Assembly (NCBI GenBank): GCA_947629595.1
Contig: CANREI010000001.1
Location: 1 to 42,873 of the forward strand
DNA length: 42,873 nt
Reading direction: 5' to 3'
Source: an uncultured Alphaproteobacteria bacterium
GTDB taxonomy: Bacteria > Pseudomonadota > Alphaproteobacteria > CAAHEQ01 > UBA3637
The position numbers were made by a program, and so were the translations under genes. Under the pieces are notes generated by a model. That model saw only the letters and a program-made list of their open reading frames with translations. It was not told where the DNA came from and made no database searches. Shown here piece by piece: positions 27,701-33,074 of this stretch (positions within the stretch are counted from its first letter, which is position 1; each line of letters starts with the position of its first letter).

Positions 27701-27916
27701 TATAATGTGAATAATAAAGTCGGCGGCCGGGCCGGAACAGATGTTGATTTACCGAAATTGAAAACGGATAACGGATTTGTTCAATACGGTATCGGCGCAA
27801 CAAAAATGTTGGGTGATCAATGGAATACCGATTTCCGCGTTACGGCCGAAAGCGGCGGCAGAACGGGTGTCGGTTTCCGCTTGGGTATCGAATATTTGTT
27901 CGGTGTAACAAAGTAA
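21788..27916 (+). CDS. giant autotransporter (type V secretion) surface protein
   Basis: 2042 residues. Signal peptide MNNKLAVAALIFPLMMTSTVAYSA (cleavage near 24). The passenger (about 25-1770) consists of short beta-strand repeats rich in Gly, Thr, Asn and Ser (for example NNGTVTAQGALSG, NTGTLTLNA), predicted to form a long beta-helix. No protease triad was recognised. The C-terminal autotransporter barrel starts near residue 1780 (DGGLWSKAYYHDG) and runs to 2042 with alternating aromatic strands (LFIGADL, VPTVFAGYNG, TYASLQYVYN, GFRLGIEYLF). The end ...FGVTK lacks the usual terminal Phe. AAAGGAG precedes the start and a strong terminator follows. Likely an adhesin-type passenger; ligand unknown. 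Confidence 0.9.
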   Translation: MNNKLAVAALIFPLMMTSTVAYSADTINTFDDLKKAIEEEKKNDILLGADISFSEKKQFTAAAFDLKNGDKTEAHLTIDGDGHTLRGTTFTATKGNSDAFLLESGSLTLKNVTVKDFIGSSSAPWTGAITLRGGTLTLTAEQEKNVVFENNNVERRGGGGDIYLGNDAKLIVNGDGGQVALKTGVFGSGTITHQGNSLLVLGGTNGAFTGSFTNEDGDVEVTGNSTLFGRGNEFKKGTLKWNSKSGLSSGSTLSLSKGTGLIVGEDEKVNARLTLKKGQTKLENGVSLTTKNNGELILSGWTDQFKEKVSGNGKLTLQNTNLTITNNEIEEHDLLQVKLDGQSAVTGEDLSFASLSNGGTVTATDELDVQNHADNSGTVSGKTLKVGSLNNTGKVTVSDALTVSGTGLSESEKSALINGVQAVATEADDAEATKAQITADTLTVTGDVSNNGTITVTNDATVHGNLANESGTFSAKGLTVDGNITNNGTVTAQGALSGQKLTNTGTVTAASVTVSDAVENSGTITASGELKAGSVKNETQGNITFAGGTIGGTVENDGTIENSGNLTIAGAVSGKGTLKNTGTLTLNADSRSFTGTFTQTGESSATTVTGVLGGTKDIQSGSLTMSSSTLYDGQVKLGSNAQLDFTLQAMEDKEHHNVIGKDSLAFTGSDATAAFKGVDKSHLTLADDVENSKDNNISFDNTTLGLSGTTHNYDYKSFELKNSTLSLGDESGDVEDYSFNNFKTSGSSVDLNLKLSAEDKLSSDTLTFKGTGEGTLNVGKVYLSDESTSNDGSYTADVVKNEGENSHVQLGIEGDDADIHVASSKYTYDLEVQDGKNVSLTKTGDTTNDTLADLNHDQPGTRDFEVIDSYTTDKDLGKTQKGTILVYGESKTGAEVLDGGGHSLFDIEKNTEVQVGLSDLTVQNAATTNPKGGSVVHNESDSAKVELKNVTVKNNKGAVYNKGGHYESGDYEDAQLLSILDATFSGNAAGVETVGSDTLGKLGAAVYNDNDVVTGGRGVIYMEDVSFEKGTEEAQNDIYNAGDIYVNSEDVKNRFGSKITNAQTGSMEFYGQNEVSDIENDHGRLKFAGTDVHIENLNTNGGTVLLESQNATLDSVSNTGGNIVADKETNTTIDNLDLLTETETTDNAKGKLTVEDGQVTLNTVSGDADTTIENSQGNLFLNGSAFGFAGTFTQESGTTTVAEGAGFFGGISTVSGGTLYWKTINDLGNEALLTVEGDSQLVIGNFENVQSSESQARSAEPNVTLTLQNGSSVNAKVALADGASLNVNEAGSATLNDGSYWSGTITVNGGDLTVNAQSPIQTATGSLKASKGAVTLNDGSSLNVNADSFIDGAVTFTGAENTNLFVSGGSVTLNEGDTVEGHTALFDGGTLTYEGTKVGDNASLTATDGNLNIVKGSSLTVDAEKNTVADAVHVTIDKESSVAVKNGGSLSIDDADSWGGQITLDDGSLTYGAKDNGILTANTGSLNLISGSELTLNSESEIKDAVSIDIQNGATVKVDGGALTLNSHTEDKWHGLIENNGGTLTTLGVDTTTEGFAGQFKQSSGTALFDAASNIVIANPNTAITGGNVSVLSGSHLSFVDGENIQLNNLTVSGNSSFGIKNEKGQTVTLDSLTIDGENNFDMDLQGAAGDGDLFVIKDLKGSGTINVSDFAFAGSVPTTRQVDMQLFQVENGGEGVSFNSTSGAVSTPLGDYILQSLGNGSYRATLDKLNPDVYRGQASTLAMYNNQLEIDDMILNHAIVENGFGQQAAAQSKADRTRLNEDGGLWSKAYYHDGNMDLSRNLDMDTTAYGLFIGADLPMTDLGCGWNFVPTVFAGYNGSKQEYNDIDMKQNGGQGGVMGTFAKNDFVTSVMAYAGGYSNKMKGHGYEDSTHNWFVGTAAKAAYNWHVADQVVVQPTAFVSYNTFGKQDWTTQFGNMNMSTDTLNGFSVAPGINVIYAPKTWSTYASLQYVYNVNNKVGGRAGTDVDLPKLKTDNGFVQYGIGATKMLGDQWNTDFRVTAESGGRTGVGFRLGIEYLFGVTK

Positions 27917-27942
27917 CCGGACAACATCTTGTTTTAAAACAG

Positions 27943-27970
27943 AAAAACACCCTCTCGTGAGGGTGTTTTT
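27943..27970. terminator. strong bidirectional terminator after the autotransporter
   Basis: Perfect stem AAAAACACCCTC / GAGGGTGTTTTT with loop TCGT. It would also stop leftward transcripts from the switchable promoter at 28014-28041. Confidence 0.92.
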
Positions 27971-27984
27971 TTATGGGCTGACTG

Positions 27985-28155
27985 TTGAAATTTAGCGTTC
28001 GCTATTTTTCCATATTATACTATGTCTTTTTGGAAATGCAATCTTTTTTAAGACTTCCGTTTAAAAAAATAGTTTTTTGAACAGATTATTTCATCTTCCG
28101 AAAAACGGTTTTTTATACATTTTTTTGTTGGTATTTAGCGAACGCTATCTTTCAA
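27985..28155. repeat. probable invertible promoter segment bounded by recombinase sites
   Basis: The left arm (27985-28004) is TTGAAATTTAGCGTTCGCTA. The right arm (28155-28136, reversed) differs at only 2 of 20 positions. Each arm contains a 12-bp palindrome TAGCG-NN-CGCTA with central TT (27998-27999) on the left and AA (28141-28142) on the right, so the two sites are in inverted orientation. This is the expected design for serine-invertase crossover sites. The enclosed 131 bp hold a leftward promoter, and the invertase gene starts 62 nt beyond the right arm. Confidence 0.8.
28014..28041 (-). promoter_or_regulatory. promoter inside the invertible segment, now pointing left
   Basis: TTGCAT (28041-28036), N16, perfect TATAAT (28019-28014). 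In this orientation it reads towards the autotransporter terminator. After inversion it would read into the recombinase gene. The present state is therefore OFF for the recombinase from this promoter; no comparable rightward promoter is seen in the segment. Confidence 0.65.
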
Positions 28156-28217
28156 TATCATTTCAGAAAACTATATGACTTCTGTTTCATAAACAAGTTA
28201 AACTAGGAGTTCCAAAA

Positions 28218-28811
28218 ATGACAGTTTATGCTTATATTCGTGTTTCAACCGATCGCCAGAATAACGATAATCAGCGGTTTCAAATTATCAATTACTGCAA
28301 AGAAAAAAATTTAAACATTGATTTGTGGATTGAAGAAATCATTTCAACCGGGCAGGCTTTGAAAAAAAGAAAATTATCGCGTCTTTTAAAAAAAGTAAAG
28401 GAAAACGATATTTTAATAACCTGTGAAATATCCCGCTTGGGAAGAAATCTCTTTGAAGTCATGGAAATTTTATCAACGTGTATGAAAAAAGGGTGTCGGG
28501 TTTGGACCATTAAAGATTGTTATACGCTCGGAAATGATATTCAATCAAAAGTGTTGGCTTTTGCCTTTGCTTTGGCGGCAGAAATTGAAAAACAGCTGAT
28601 ATCGCAACGAACAAAACAATCTTTGGCGCGTCGCAAGGCGGAAGGAAAGCCGATCGGGCGCATGAAAGGGGCTAAAAATAAAACGCACAAATTGGACGGC
28701 AAAGAAGAACAAATTGAAGATTTGTTTAAAAAGGGTGTTCCGATTGCGCAAATTGCCCGTATGATGAAATGTCATCGCGACACGATTTCCCACTTTTTAA
28801 AACCCGTTTAA
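28218..28811 (+). CDS. serine site-specific recombinase (Hin/Mpi-type DNA invertase)
   Basis: 197 residues, the normal size of small serine invertases. Catalytic N-terminal domain: R8 and S10 in YIRVSTDRQ (nucleophile Ser10), then EISRLGRN with R73 and R76. The Asp usual before this first Arg is Ser72. The long E-helix block IQSKVLAFAFALAAEIEKQLISQRTK is typical. The C-terminus has a helix-turn-helix (about 172-193, GVPIAQIARMMKCHRDTIS). As I recall, WTIKD and this helix block are very close to Mpi of Bacteroides fragilis. TAGGAG precedes the start. It most likely inverts the upstream 131-bp segment and perhaps other sites, acting as a self-switching master invertase; targets are inferred. 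Confidence 0.9.
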   Translation: MTVYAYIRVSTDRQNNDNQRFQIINYCKEKNLNIDLWIEEIISTGQALKKRKLSRLLKKVKENDILITCEISRLGRNLFEVMEILSTCMKKGCRVWTIKDCYTLGNDIQSKVLAFAFALAAEIEKQLISQRTKQSLARRKAEGKPIGRMKGAKNKTHKLDGKEEQIEDLFKKGVPIAQIARMMKCHRDTISHFLKPV

Positions 28812-28857
28812 AGAAATACGGTTTGTTTTTTCAGGTTGTGCGGAAAAAAAATGAGGC

Positions 28858-28981
28858 TTTGCACCTAAAAACAAATAGAAAAGCTATCATTTCGGCACAC
28901 TCTTTTATTTTCGGCGGGAAGTGCTGTCCCGTGAAACGTGGGACAGCGCGGTGTGTCGAAAATAAGGCGATTCGGTGCAAA
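28858..28981. other. nested 124-bp dyad (structured DNA or RNA)
   Basis: Three concentric inverted repeats: TTTGCACC/GGTGCAAA (28858-28865, 28974-28981), TTATTTTCG/CGAAAATAA (28905-28913, 28957-28965) and GCTGTCCC/GGGACAGC (28923-28930, 28940-28947). The internal loop between the two inner stems is symmetric (9 nt on each side). The remaining 28982-29105 has no gene, only a weak TTTTCCCTCT/AGAGGAAAA pairing. No U-run follows the outer stem, so it is not a simple terminator. Confidence 0.6.
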
Positions 28982-29105
28982 ACAATAAGTTTGCTGTAAA
29001 CTTTTCCCTCTGTCGGCGGGTGTGGGGAGGCAAAATTTAAGCCGCTCCGCTATGGGTCGATAGAGGAAAAAATTGGTGTTTTTTTTAAGAGCAGTTGCAC
29101 AAATT

Positions 29106-29262
29106 AAACGTACGTTTTTTGCAACACTTTTTTTTGATTTTTTCAAAAAAAATTTATTTGGAGGTGTTTTTAATGCAATATCAACGGGTTATAAAAAGCC
29201 TGTTTCACCAATTTTTGAGGGTATTTTTGCCCCCGAAACCGCGTTGCATTAAAGGTACGTTT
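29106..29262 (+). repeat. 157-bp inverted-repeat module, copy 2 of 3
   Basis: Left arm 29106-29127 starts AAACGTACGTTT, a full 12-bp palindrome, and ends GCAACAC. Right arm 29241-29262 is identical to those of copies 1 and 3. The T8 run after the left arm and CCCCGAA before the right arm are shared with copy 1. It ends 38 nt before the ATG at 29301. Confidence 0.85.
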
Positions 29263-29273
29263 AATTGTATACT
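29244..29273 (+). promoter_or_regulatory. candidate promoter for pilin-like gene 2
   Basis: TTGCAT (29244-29249) in the right arm, N18, TATACT (29268-29273) outside it. Confidence 0.5.
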
Positions 29274-29300
29274 ATTCGTATAGTGAAAGGGAGTCGGAAA

Positions 29301-29423
29301 ATGACAATGCAATTCAAAAAACAAGTTCAAAATCAAGCACAAGCGGTATATATGCAAAGCAACGAACCGCAAATTGCAGGCGGGGAAGCGGAAAAAAAAT
29401 GCAAATTCGGCAGGACAAAATAA
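29301..29423 (+). CDS. leader frame of pilin-like gene 2, cut off by a frameshift at an A8 tract
   Basis: The ATG at 29301 has GGGAG at the same distance as pilin-like gene 1. Its product contains QNQAQAVYMQSNEPQIAGGE, almost identical to residues 41-60 of that protein. It then crosses A8 (29392-29399) and stops at TAA 29421. One extra A would join it to the frame opening at 29399. It is therefore the true 5' end of the pilin-like gene, either mutated or switched off by tract length. Transcriptional slippage could restore part of the product. Confidence 0.65.
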   Translation: MTMQFKKQVQNQAQAVYMQSNEPQIAGGEAEKKCKFGRTK

Positions 29424-31222
29424 TTGGGAAAACACAAATTCGGCAAGATAAAATCATTGAAAATCAATCACAAAGCGGTAAAATGATGATTAAAAATACA
29501 CAGAACAAAAAAGAAAGCTCAAAACATAAATCAATGCTTTCAATTTACAAGAAAAATATCATTGAAACACACTCTCAAAGTGGCCGTTCCATGATTGAAA
29601 TGCTGGGTGTGTTGGCTATTATTGCCATTTTATCAATCGGAGGGATTGTGGGGTTTCGATTGGCAATGAATTACTATCGAGCATCACAAATTGCCCATGA
29701 AATGAATATGATGCGCACCGATGCGCAAATAAAAATTGCCCAAGGGACGGAAGAGTTAATGCTCGGAGAACCTTATGATCCTGTCAACGATTCCCTCGGA
29801 CATATTCAGTTTAATGATGCGTATCTTGTTGATTTTGATTGTATTTATATGAAAACGGAAATATCAGAACCCGAACCTGCTTTTTGTACCGGTGCCAATG
29901 CTTATTATATAGAATTGCAAAACATTCCCGAAGGTGTTTGTAAACCGCTGGCAAACTTAATTGATAAAATGGATAATGAAATTGCCTTTTACATTAACGG
30001 AAACTCTGTTGATGCGGAAGAGGGAGAAAAAGGCGTTTGCAATGCAGAATTCAATACATTAAGGGTCATCTTCGGTGCCGATTCGGATTCGAACGCCATT
30101 AAATGCGGTGGTGCCGATGACCCCGCTTGTCCAACAGAACTGCCTGTTTGCCTTAACCATATGTGTGTGGAATGCGAAGAAAGTAATGATTGCGGCGAGT
30201 TTGAAGTTTGTGATCGGGAAACGGGAAGATGTATCGATGATTGTACGAAAGGCGCATGTAACAGTGGTGTTTGTGTGGGCGGCGTTTGTAAAGAATGCAA
30301 AAACATGGAAGATTGCGACAACGGTTTAGCATGCATAGACAATCAATGTATGCGTTGCGAAAACGAATCGGATTGCGAAGAAAAACATTGCATAGAAGGT
30401 TCATGTGTTGACTGTACGGAACCGACACCGAAATATAACGCGACAGAAAACAGGTGCGTGGAATGTATAGATAGTGAAGATTGTGAAAATCCGAAACCAT
30501 ATTGTAATCCCACAACAAATACATGCGAACCGTGTGAAAATGATTTACAGTGCGATACAACGCAAAACGAACATTGCCAAGTTTCCACCGGATCGTGTAT
30601 TATATGTGATGTCTATACAGAAGTTTGGGATGAAGAGTTAAAAGATTGTCGTTTGGCAAAATCTTGTAAGGAATTAGATTGCCCGATAGATACATTCTGT
30701 TTAAGTGGCAAGTGTAATGCTCCATGTCCAACCGATGAGGTAATAACAATAGAAGAAGAAGTCTGTAATAGCTTTTTTTGTCGACCAACAAATATTGGTT
30801 TTGTGCAAGGGCAAGTAAATGGAAGAAGCTATTATGGAAACAGATATAGCCTAAACTGGTGGAGTTCTCAGCGATTTTGCCAAGCAGCAGCCCGCGAAGC
30901 AGGTGTAACAAGTGGTCGATTGGTGAGTTGGAGTGATATTAATTGGCAATGTTATAATGATGCTAACAAACCGGATCCAACAAACAAGAAAGATGGATAC
31001 TGCAAAGCAACAAACGATGATTCCGGTAGTGATAATGTGTCGAAAGCAATAACAGATTTGAGAAATATGTATCAATGTACTAGTCAATGTTTTCCATGGC
31101 TGCAAGAGGCATATAGTTCTTGTCGGGCGTATGATGTAAATCTTTTCGACGGATATGTGCGACCCTATTCTTTTGGCGGTAACGGCAGTTATGCTGATTA
31201 TGCTTTATGTGTAGGTAATTGA
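29399..31222 (+). CDS. type IV pilin-like surface protein 2 with Cys-rich repeats
   Basis: 607 residues from the first Met in this frame; the natural start is probably 29301 (see that entry). Prepilin-type site at G62 (GRSMIEMLGVLAII), Glu at +5, hydrophobic helix to about 88. The middle (about 230-430) has many cysteines in repeating units such as CVECEESNDCGEFEVCD, CKECKNMEDCDNGLACID and CEPCENDLQC, resembling EGF- or Dickkopf-like disulfide modules. The C-terminal domain (about 470-607) has WWSSQRFCQAAA and CRAYDVNLFDGYVRP...YADYALC, matching pilin-like gene 1. A surface or secreted role is likely; the partner is unknown. The leader is nearly identical to gene 1 while the body differs. Confidence 0.75.
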   Translation: MQIRQDKIIGKTQIRQDKIIENQSQSGKMMIKNTQNKKESSKHKSMLSIYKKNIIETHSQSGRSMIEMLGVLAIIAILSIGGIVGFRLAMNYYRASQIAHEMNMMRTDAQIKIAQGTEELMLGEPYDPVNDSLGHIQFNDAYLVDFDCIYMKTEISEPEPAFCTGANAYYIELQNIPEGVCKPLANLIDKMDNEIAFYINGNSVDAEEGEKGVCNAEFNTLRVIFGADSDSNAIKCGGADDPACPTELPVCLNHMCVECEESNDCGEFEVCDRETGRCIDDCTKGACNSGVCVGGVCKECKNMEDCDNGLACIDNQCMRCENESDCEEKHCIEGSCVDCTEPTPKYNATENRCVECIDSEDCENPKPYCNPTTNTCEPCENDLQCDTTQNEHCQVSTGSCIICDVYTEVWDEELKDCRLAKSCKELDCPIDTFCLSGKCNAPCPTDEVITIEEEVCNSFFCRPTNIGFVQGQVNGRSYYGNRYSLNWWSSQRFCQAAAREAGVTSGRLVSWSDINWQCYNDANKPDPTNKKDGYCKATNDDSGSDNVSKAITDLRNMYQCTSQCFPWLQEAYSSCRAYDVNLFDGYVRPYSFGGNGSYADYALCVGN

Positions 31223-31238
31223 TAATTTGGCTATTTAG

Positions 31239-31424
31239 AAACATATCAATCTGAAAGAAGCTTCCGAAGTTATAAGGGAGGTATCGAAATAGAGCGGTGC
31301 GGCTTTAATTTATGCCTCTTATATGGAATTGCCGAGTATGTCGTTGGAAAAGTTTTTTGAAAAAAGAGATAACGGCAAACATAACAGCATGAAACAAGTG
31401 CAGCTGAAAATGTTTAAAATTTAA
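31239..31424 (+). pseudogene. gene remnant with an in-frame stop
   Basis: The frame reads KHINLKEASEVIREVSK, a TAG (31290-31292), then SGAALIYASYMELPSMSLEK and on to QLKMFKI before TAA. The composition is protein-like but there is no start or ribosome-binding site. Probably the degraded 3' end of a gene displaced by module copy 3; family not recognised. Confidence 0.35.
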
Positions 31425-31445
31425 AATTCAGATTTTGTCTTAAAA

Positions 31446-31601
31446 AAACGTACGATTTTTGCAACACTTTTTTTTAAAATTTTGAAAAAATTTTTTACTC
31501 AAGTGTAATTTTTTGATTTTTAAAAATTTTTTTTACTTTTTCTTTCAGTGGTTGCAAGGGTCTGAAAAATGCAAAAAAAGCGTTGCATTAAAGGTACGTT
31601 T
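31446..31601 (+). repeat. 156-bp inverted-repeat module, copy 3 of 3
   Basis: Left arm 31446-31467 and about 35 further bp are identical to copy 1. The middle differs. Right arm 31580-31601 is identical to the other copies. It ends 56 nt before the ATG at 31658. Confidence 0.85.
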
Positions 31602-31612
31602 TATTGTAGTAT
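31583..31612 (+). promoter_or_regulatory. candidate promoter for the GIY-YIG locus
   Basis: TTGCAT (31583-31588) in the right arm, N18, TAGTAT (31607-31612). Confidence 0.35.
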
Positions 31613-31634
31613 ACCAAAGTATATTTTTTAAATT

Positions 31635-32525
31635 TAATTTATAATCAGGAGGAAAAAATGAGTGAAAATTTGAGCATAACAACAAGTTTGGCAGATATTT
31701 TTCAATTGCCCGAACCGATAGACCAATATACTTTGCATTTTGCAACGGGAGCATGGCGTGCCTTTACGGAAACACCGGAAATATGGATTAAAAACTGGAA
31801 TTCCAATGTGAATGCAGGCAGAACAAAAAAAGCTTTTACCCGAAAATATATTATTTCTTTTGTCAATTACGATCATAATGAATGGTTATTCGGCGGTATT
31901 ATTCGCTTATTAAACAATCAGGGGGAAGAAGAGCCGATTTTAACTGATTTATATGCTGATCTTGTGGGCAGACTCGTTGTAACTTTTCAGAAAGGGAGAA
32001 CTCCTTACTTACAATTAAACCACCAGCGTTTTAAAGAAATTAAAGTTAAACAAATTTTGGATCAACCCAAGTAGATGTTTTAATTTATAATCAGGAGAAA
32101 GAAATGAGTGAAAATTTGAGCTTAACAACAAGTTTGGCAGATATTTTTCAATTGCCCGAACCGATAGATAAATATTATTTGCACTTTGCAACGGGAGCAT
32201 GGCATGCCTTTACGGAAACACCGGAAATATGGATTAAAAACTGGAATTCCAATGTAAATGCAGACAAATCGAAAAGATCGAAAAAAGCTTTTACCCGAAA
32301 ATACATTATTTCTTTTGTCAATTACGATTCTCATGAATGGTTATTCGGCGGTATTATTCGCTTATTAAATGATCAGGGAGAAGAAGAGCCGATTTTATTA
32401 ACTGATTTATATGGTGATCTTGTGGGCAGATTGGTTGTAACTTTTAAGAAATGGAGAACTTATCACCTTAAATTAAACCACCAGCGTTTTAAAGAAATTA
32501 AAGTCAAACAAATTTTGGATCAACC
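31635..32525 (+). repeat. tandem duplication spanning the two N-terminal domains
   Basis: Unit A (about 31635-32067) and unit B (about 32081-32525) share the leader, ribosome-binding site and about 138 codons. Two small in-frame indels (9 and 3 nt) separate them. Confidence 0.85.
31658..32074 (+). CDS. stand-alone N-terminal domain, paralogue of the next gene
   Basis: 138 residues, nearly identical to residues 1-142 of the following GIY-YIG protein (MSENLSLTTSLADIFQLPEP...). It lacks 3 codons near residue 59 and 1 codon near residue 96, and stops right after KVKQILDQP. AGGAGG precedes the start. The DNA similarity begins before the ribosome-binding site (AATTTATAATCAGGAG) and ends at GGATCAACC, showing a direct tandem duplication with offset 446-458 bp. 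Conserved reading frame and in-frame indels suggest it is still translated, perhaps as a decoy, inhibitor or partner subunit. Domain function unknown. Confidence 0.65.
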   Translation: MSENLSITTSLADIFQLPEPIDQYTLHFATGAWRAFTETPEIWIKNWNSNVNAGRTKKAFTRKYIISFVNYDHNEWLFGGIIRLLNNQGEEEPILTDLYADLVGRLVVTFQKGRTPYLQLNHQRFKEIKVKQILDQPK

Positions 32526-32943
32526 GATTCTTTCAAAACAATTTAGCTCTTACGAAGATGTGCATTTAACTTTTAATGAATTGAAAAACATTGTTGACAG
32601 ACAAATAACGCAATGGAAAGAAAAACTTTCTTTTGTTCAAGGAATTTATTTAATTTTTGATAAAGAAAGTCGAAAAATATATATCGGCAAGGCAGACGGT
32701 TCTTGCGGTATTTGGGAACGTTGGAGCTGCTATGCGCATTCGGACGGAACGGGATATAATGATAAATTGGTAGAATTGATAAAAACAAACGGTGCGGAAT
32801 ATGCTTCAAATTTTGAATTTACTTTATTGGAATATGCTTATTTGGGGCAGATAAAGGATAAAAATTATTTCAATGAGCGGGAAAGTTATTGGAAAAAGGT
32901 TTTCCATTCACGCATTGAAAGTGTCGGGTTGAACGCAAATTAA
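32104..32943 (+). CDS. GIY-YIG nuclease-domain protein
   Basis: 279 residues. The N-terminal domain (1-142), of unknown fold, is shared with the preceding gene. A linker helix (about 150-178) leads to a GIY-YIG domain: GIYLIF at about 180, KIYIGKADG at about 191, WERW with a candidate catalytic Arg near 205, and NERESYWKKVF near 257 with the candidate metal-binding Glu. It ends SVGLNAN, common in this family. GIY-YIG enzymes cut DNA in homing, repair and restriction. With no methylase nearby it is not an obvious restriction system; a role in defence or mobile-element biology is inferred from the island context. AGGAG precedes the start. Confidence 0.8.
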   Translation: MSENLSLTTSLADIFQLPEPIDKYYLHFATGAWHAFTETPEIWIKNWNSNVNADKSKRSKKAFTRKYIISFVNYDSHEWLFGGIIRLLNDQGEEEPILLTDLYGDLVGRLVVTFKKWRTYHLKLNHQRFKEIKVKQILDQPILSKQFSSYEDVHLTFNELKNIVDRQITQWKEKLSFVQGIYLIFDKESRKIYIGKADGSCGIWERWSCYAHSDGTGYNDKLVELIKTNGAEYASNFEFTLLEYAYLGQIKDKNYFNERESYWKKVFHSRIESVGLNAN

Positions 32944-33074
32944 CAGCTGCTGACAACCCATGATTCAAATTTATGAAAACAATATATAACAAATGACAGA
33001 AGCAATGCCGGCTGGAATAAGGGCAACAAATTTATCAGTTGTTTAAGCTGAAAGTGAATCAATAATTAAGCGGA
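32944..33074. other. intergenic stretch before ssrA, nothing recognised
   Basis: Only short stop-rich frames; no repeat arm or direct copy of the ssrA end was recognised here. Confidence 0.4.

Noticed and set aside
29106..29262. 156/157-bp modules as MITEs
   Set aside because: Only copy 2 has a possible AATT duplication at its edges. Copies 1 and 3 have none, and all copies stand at the same distance from start codons.
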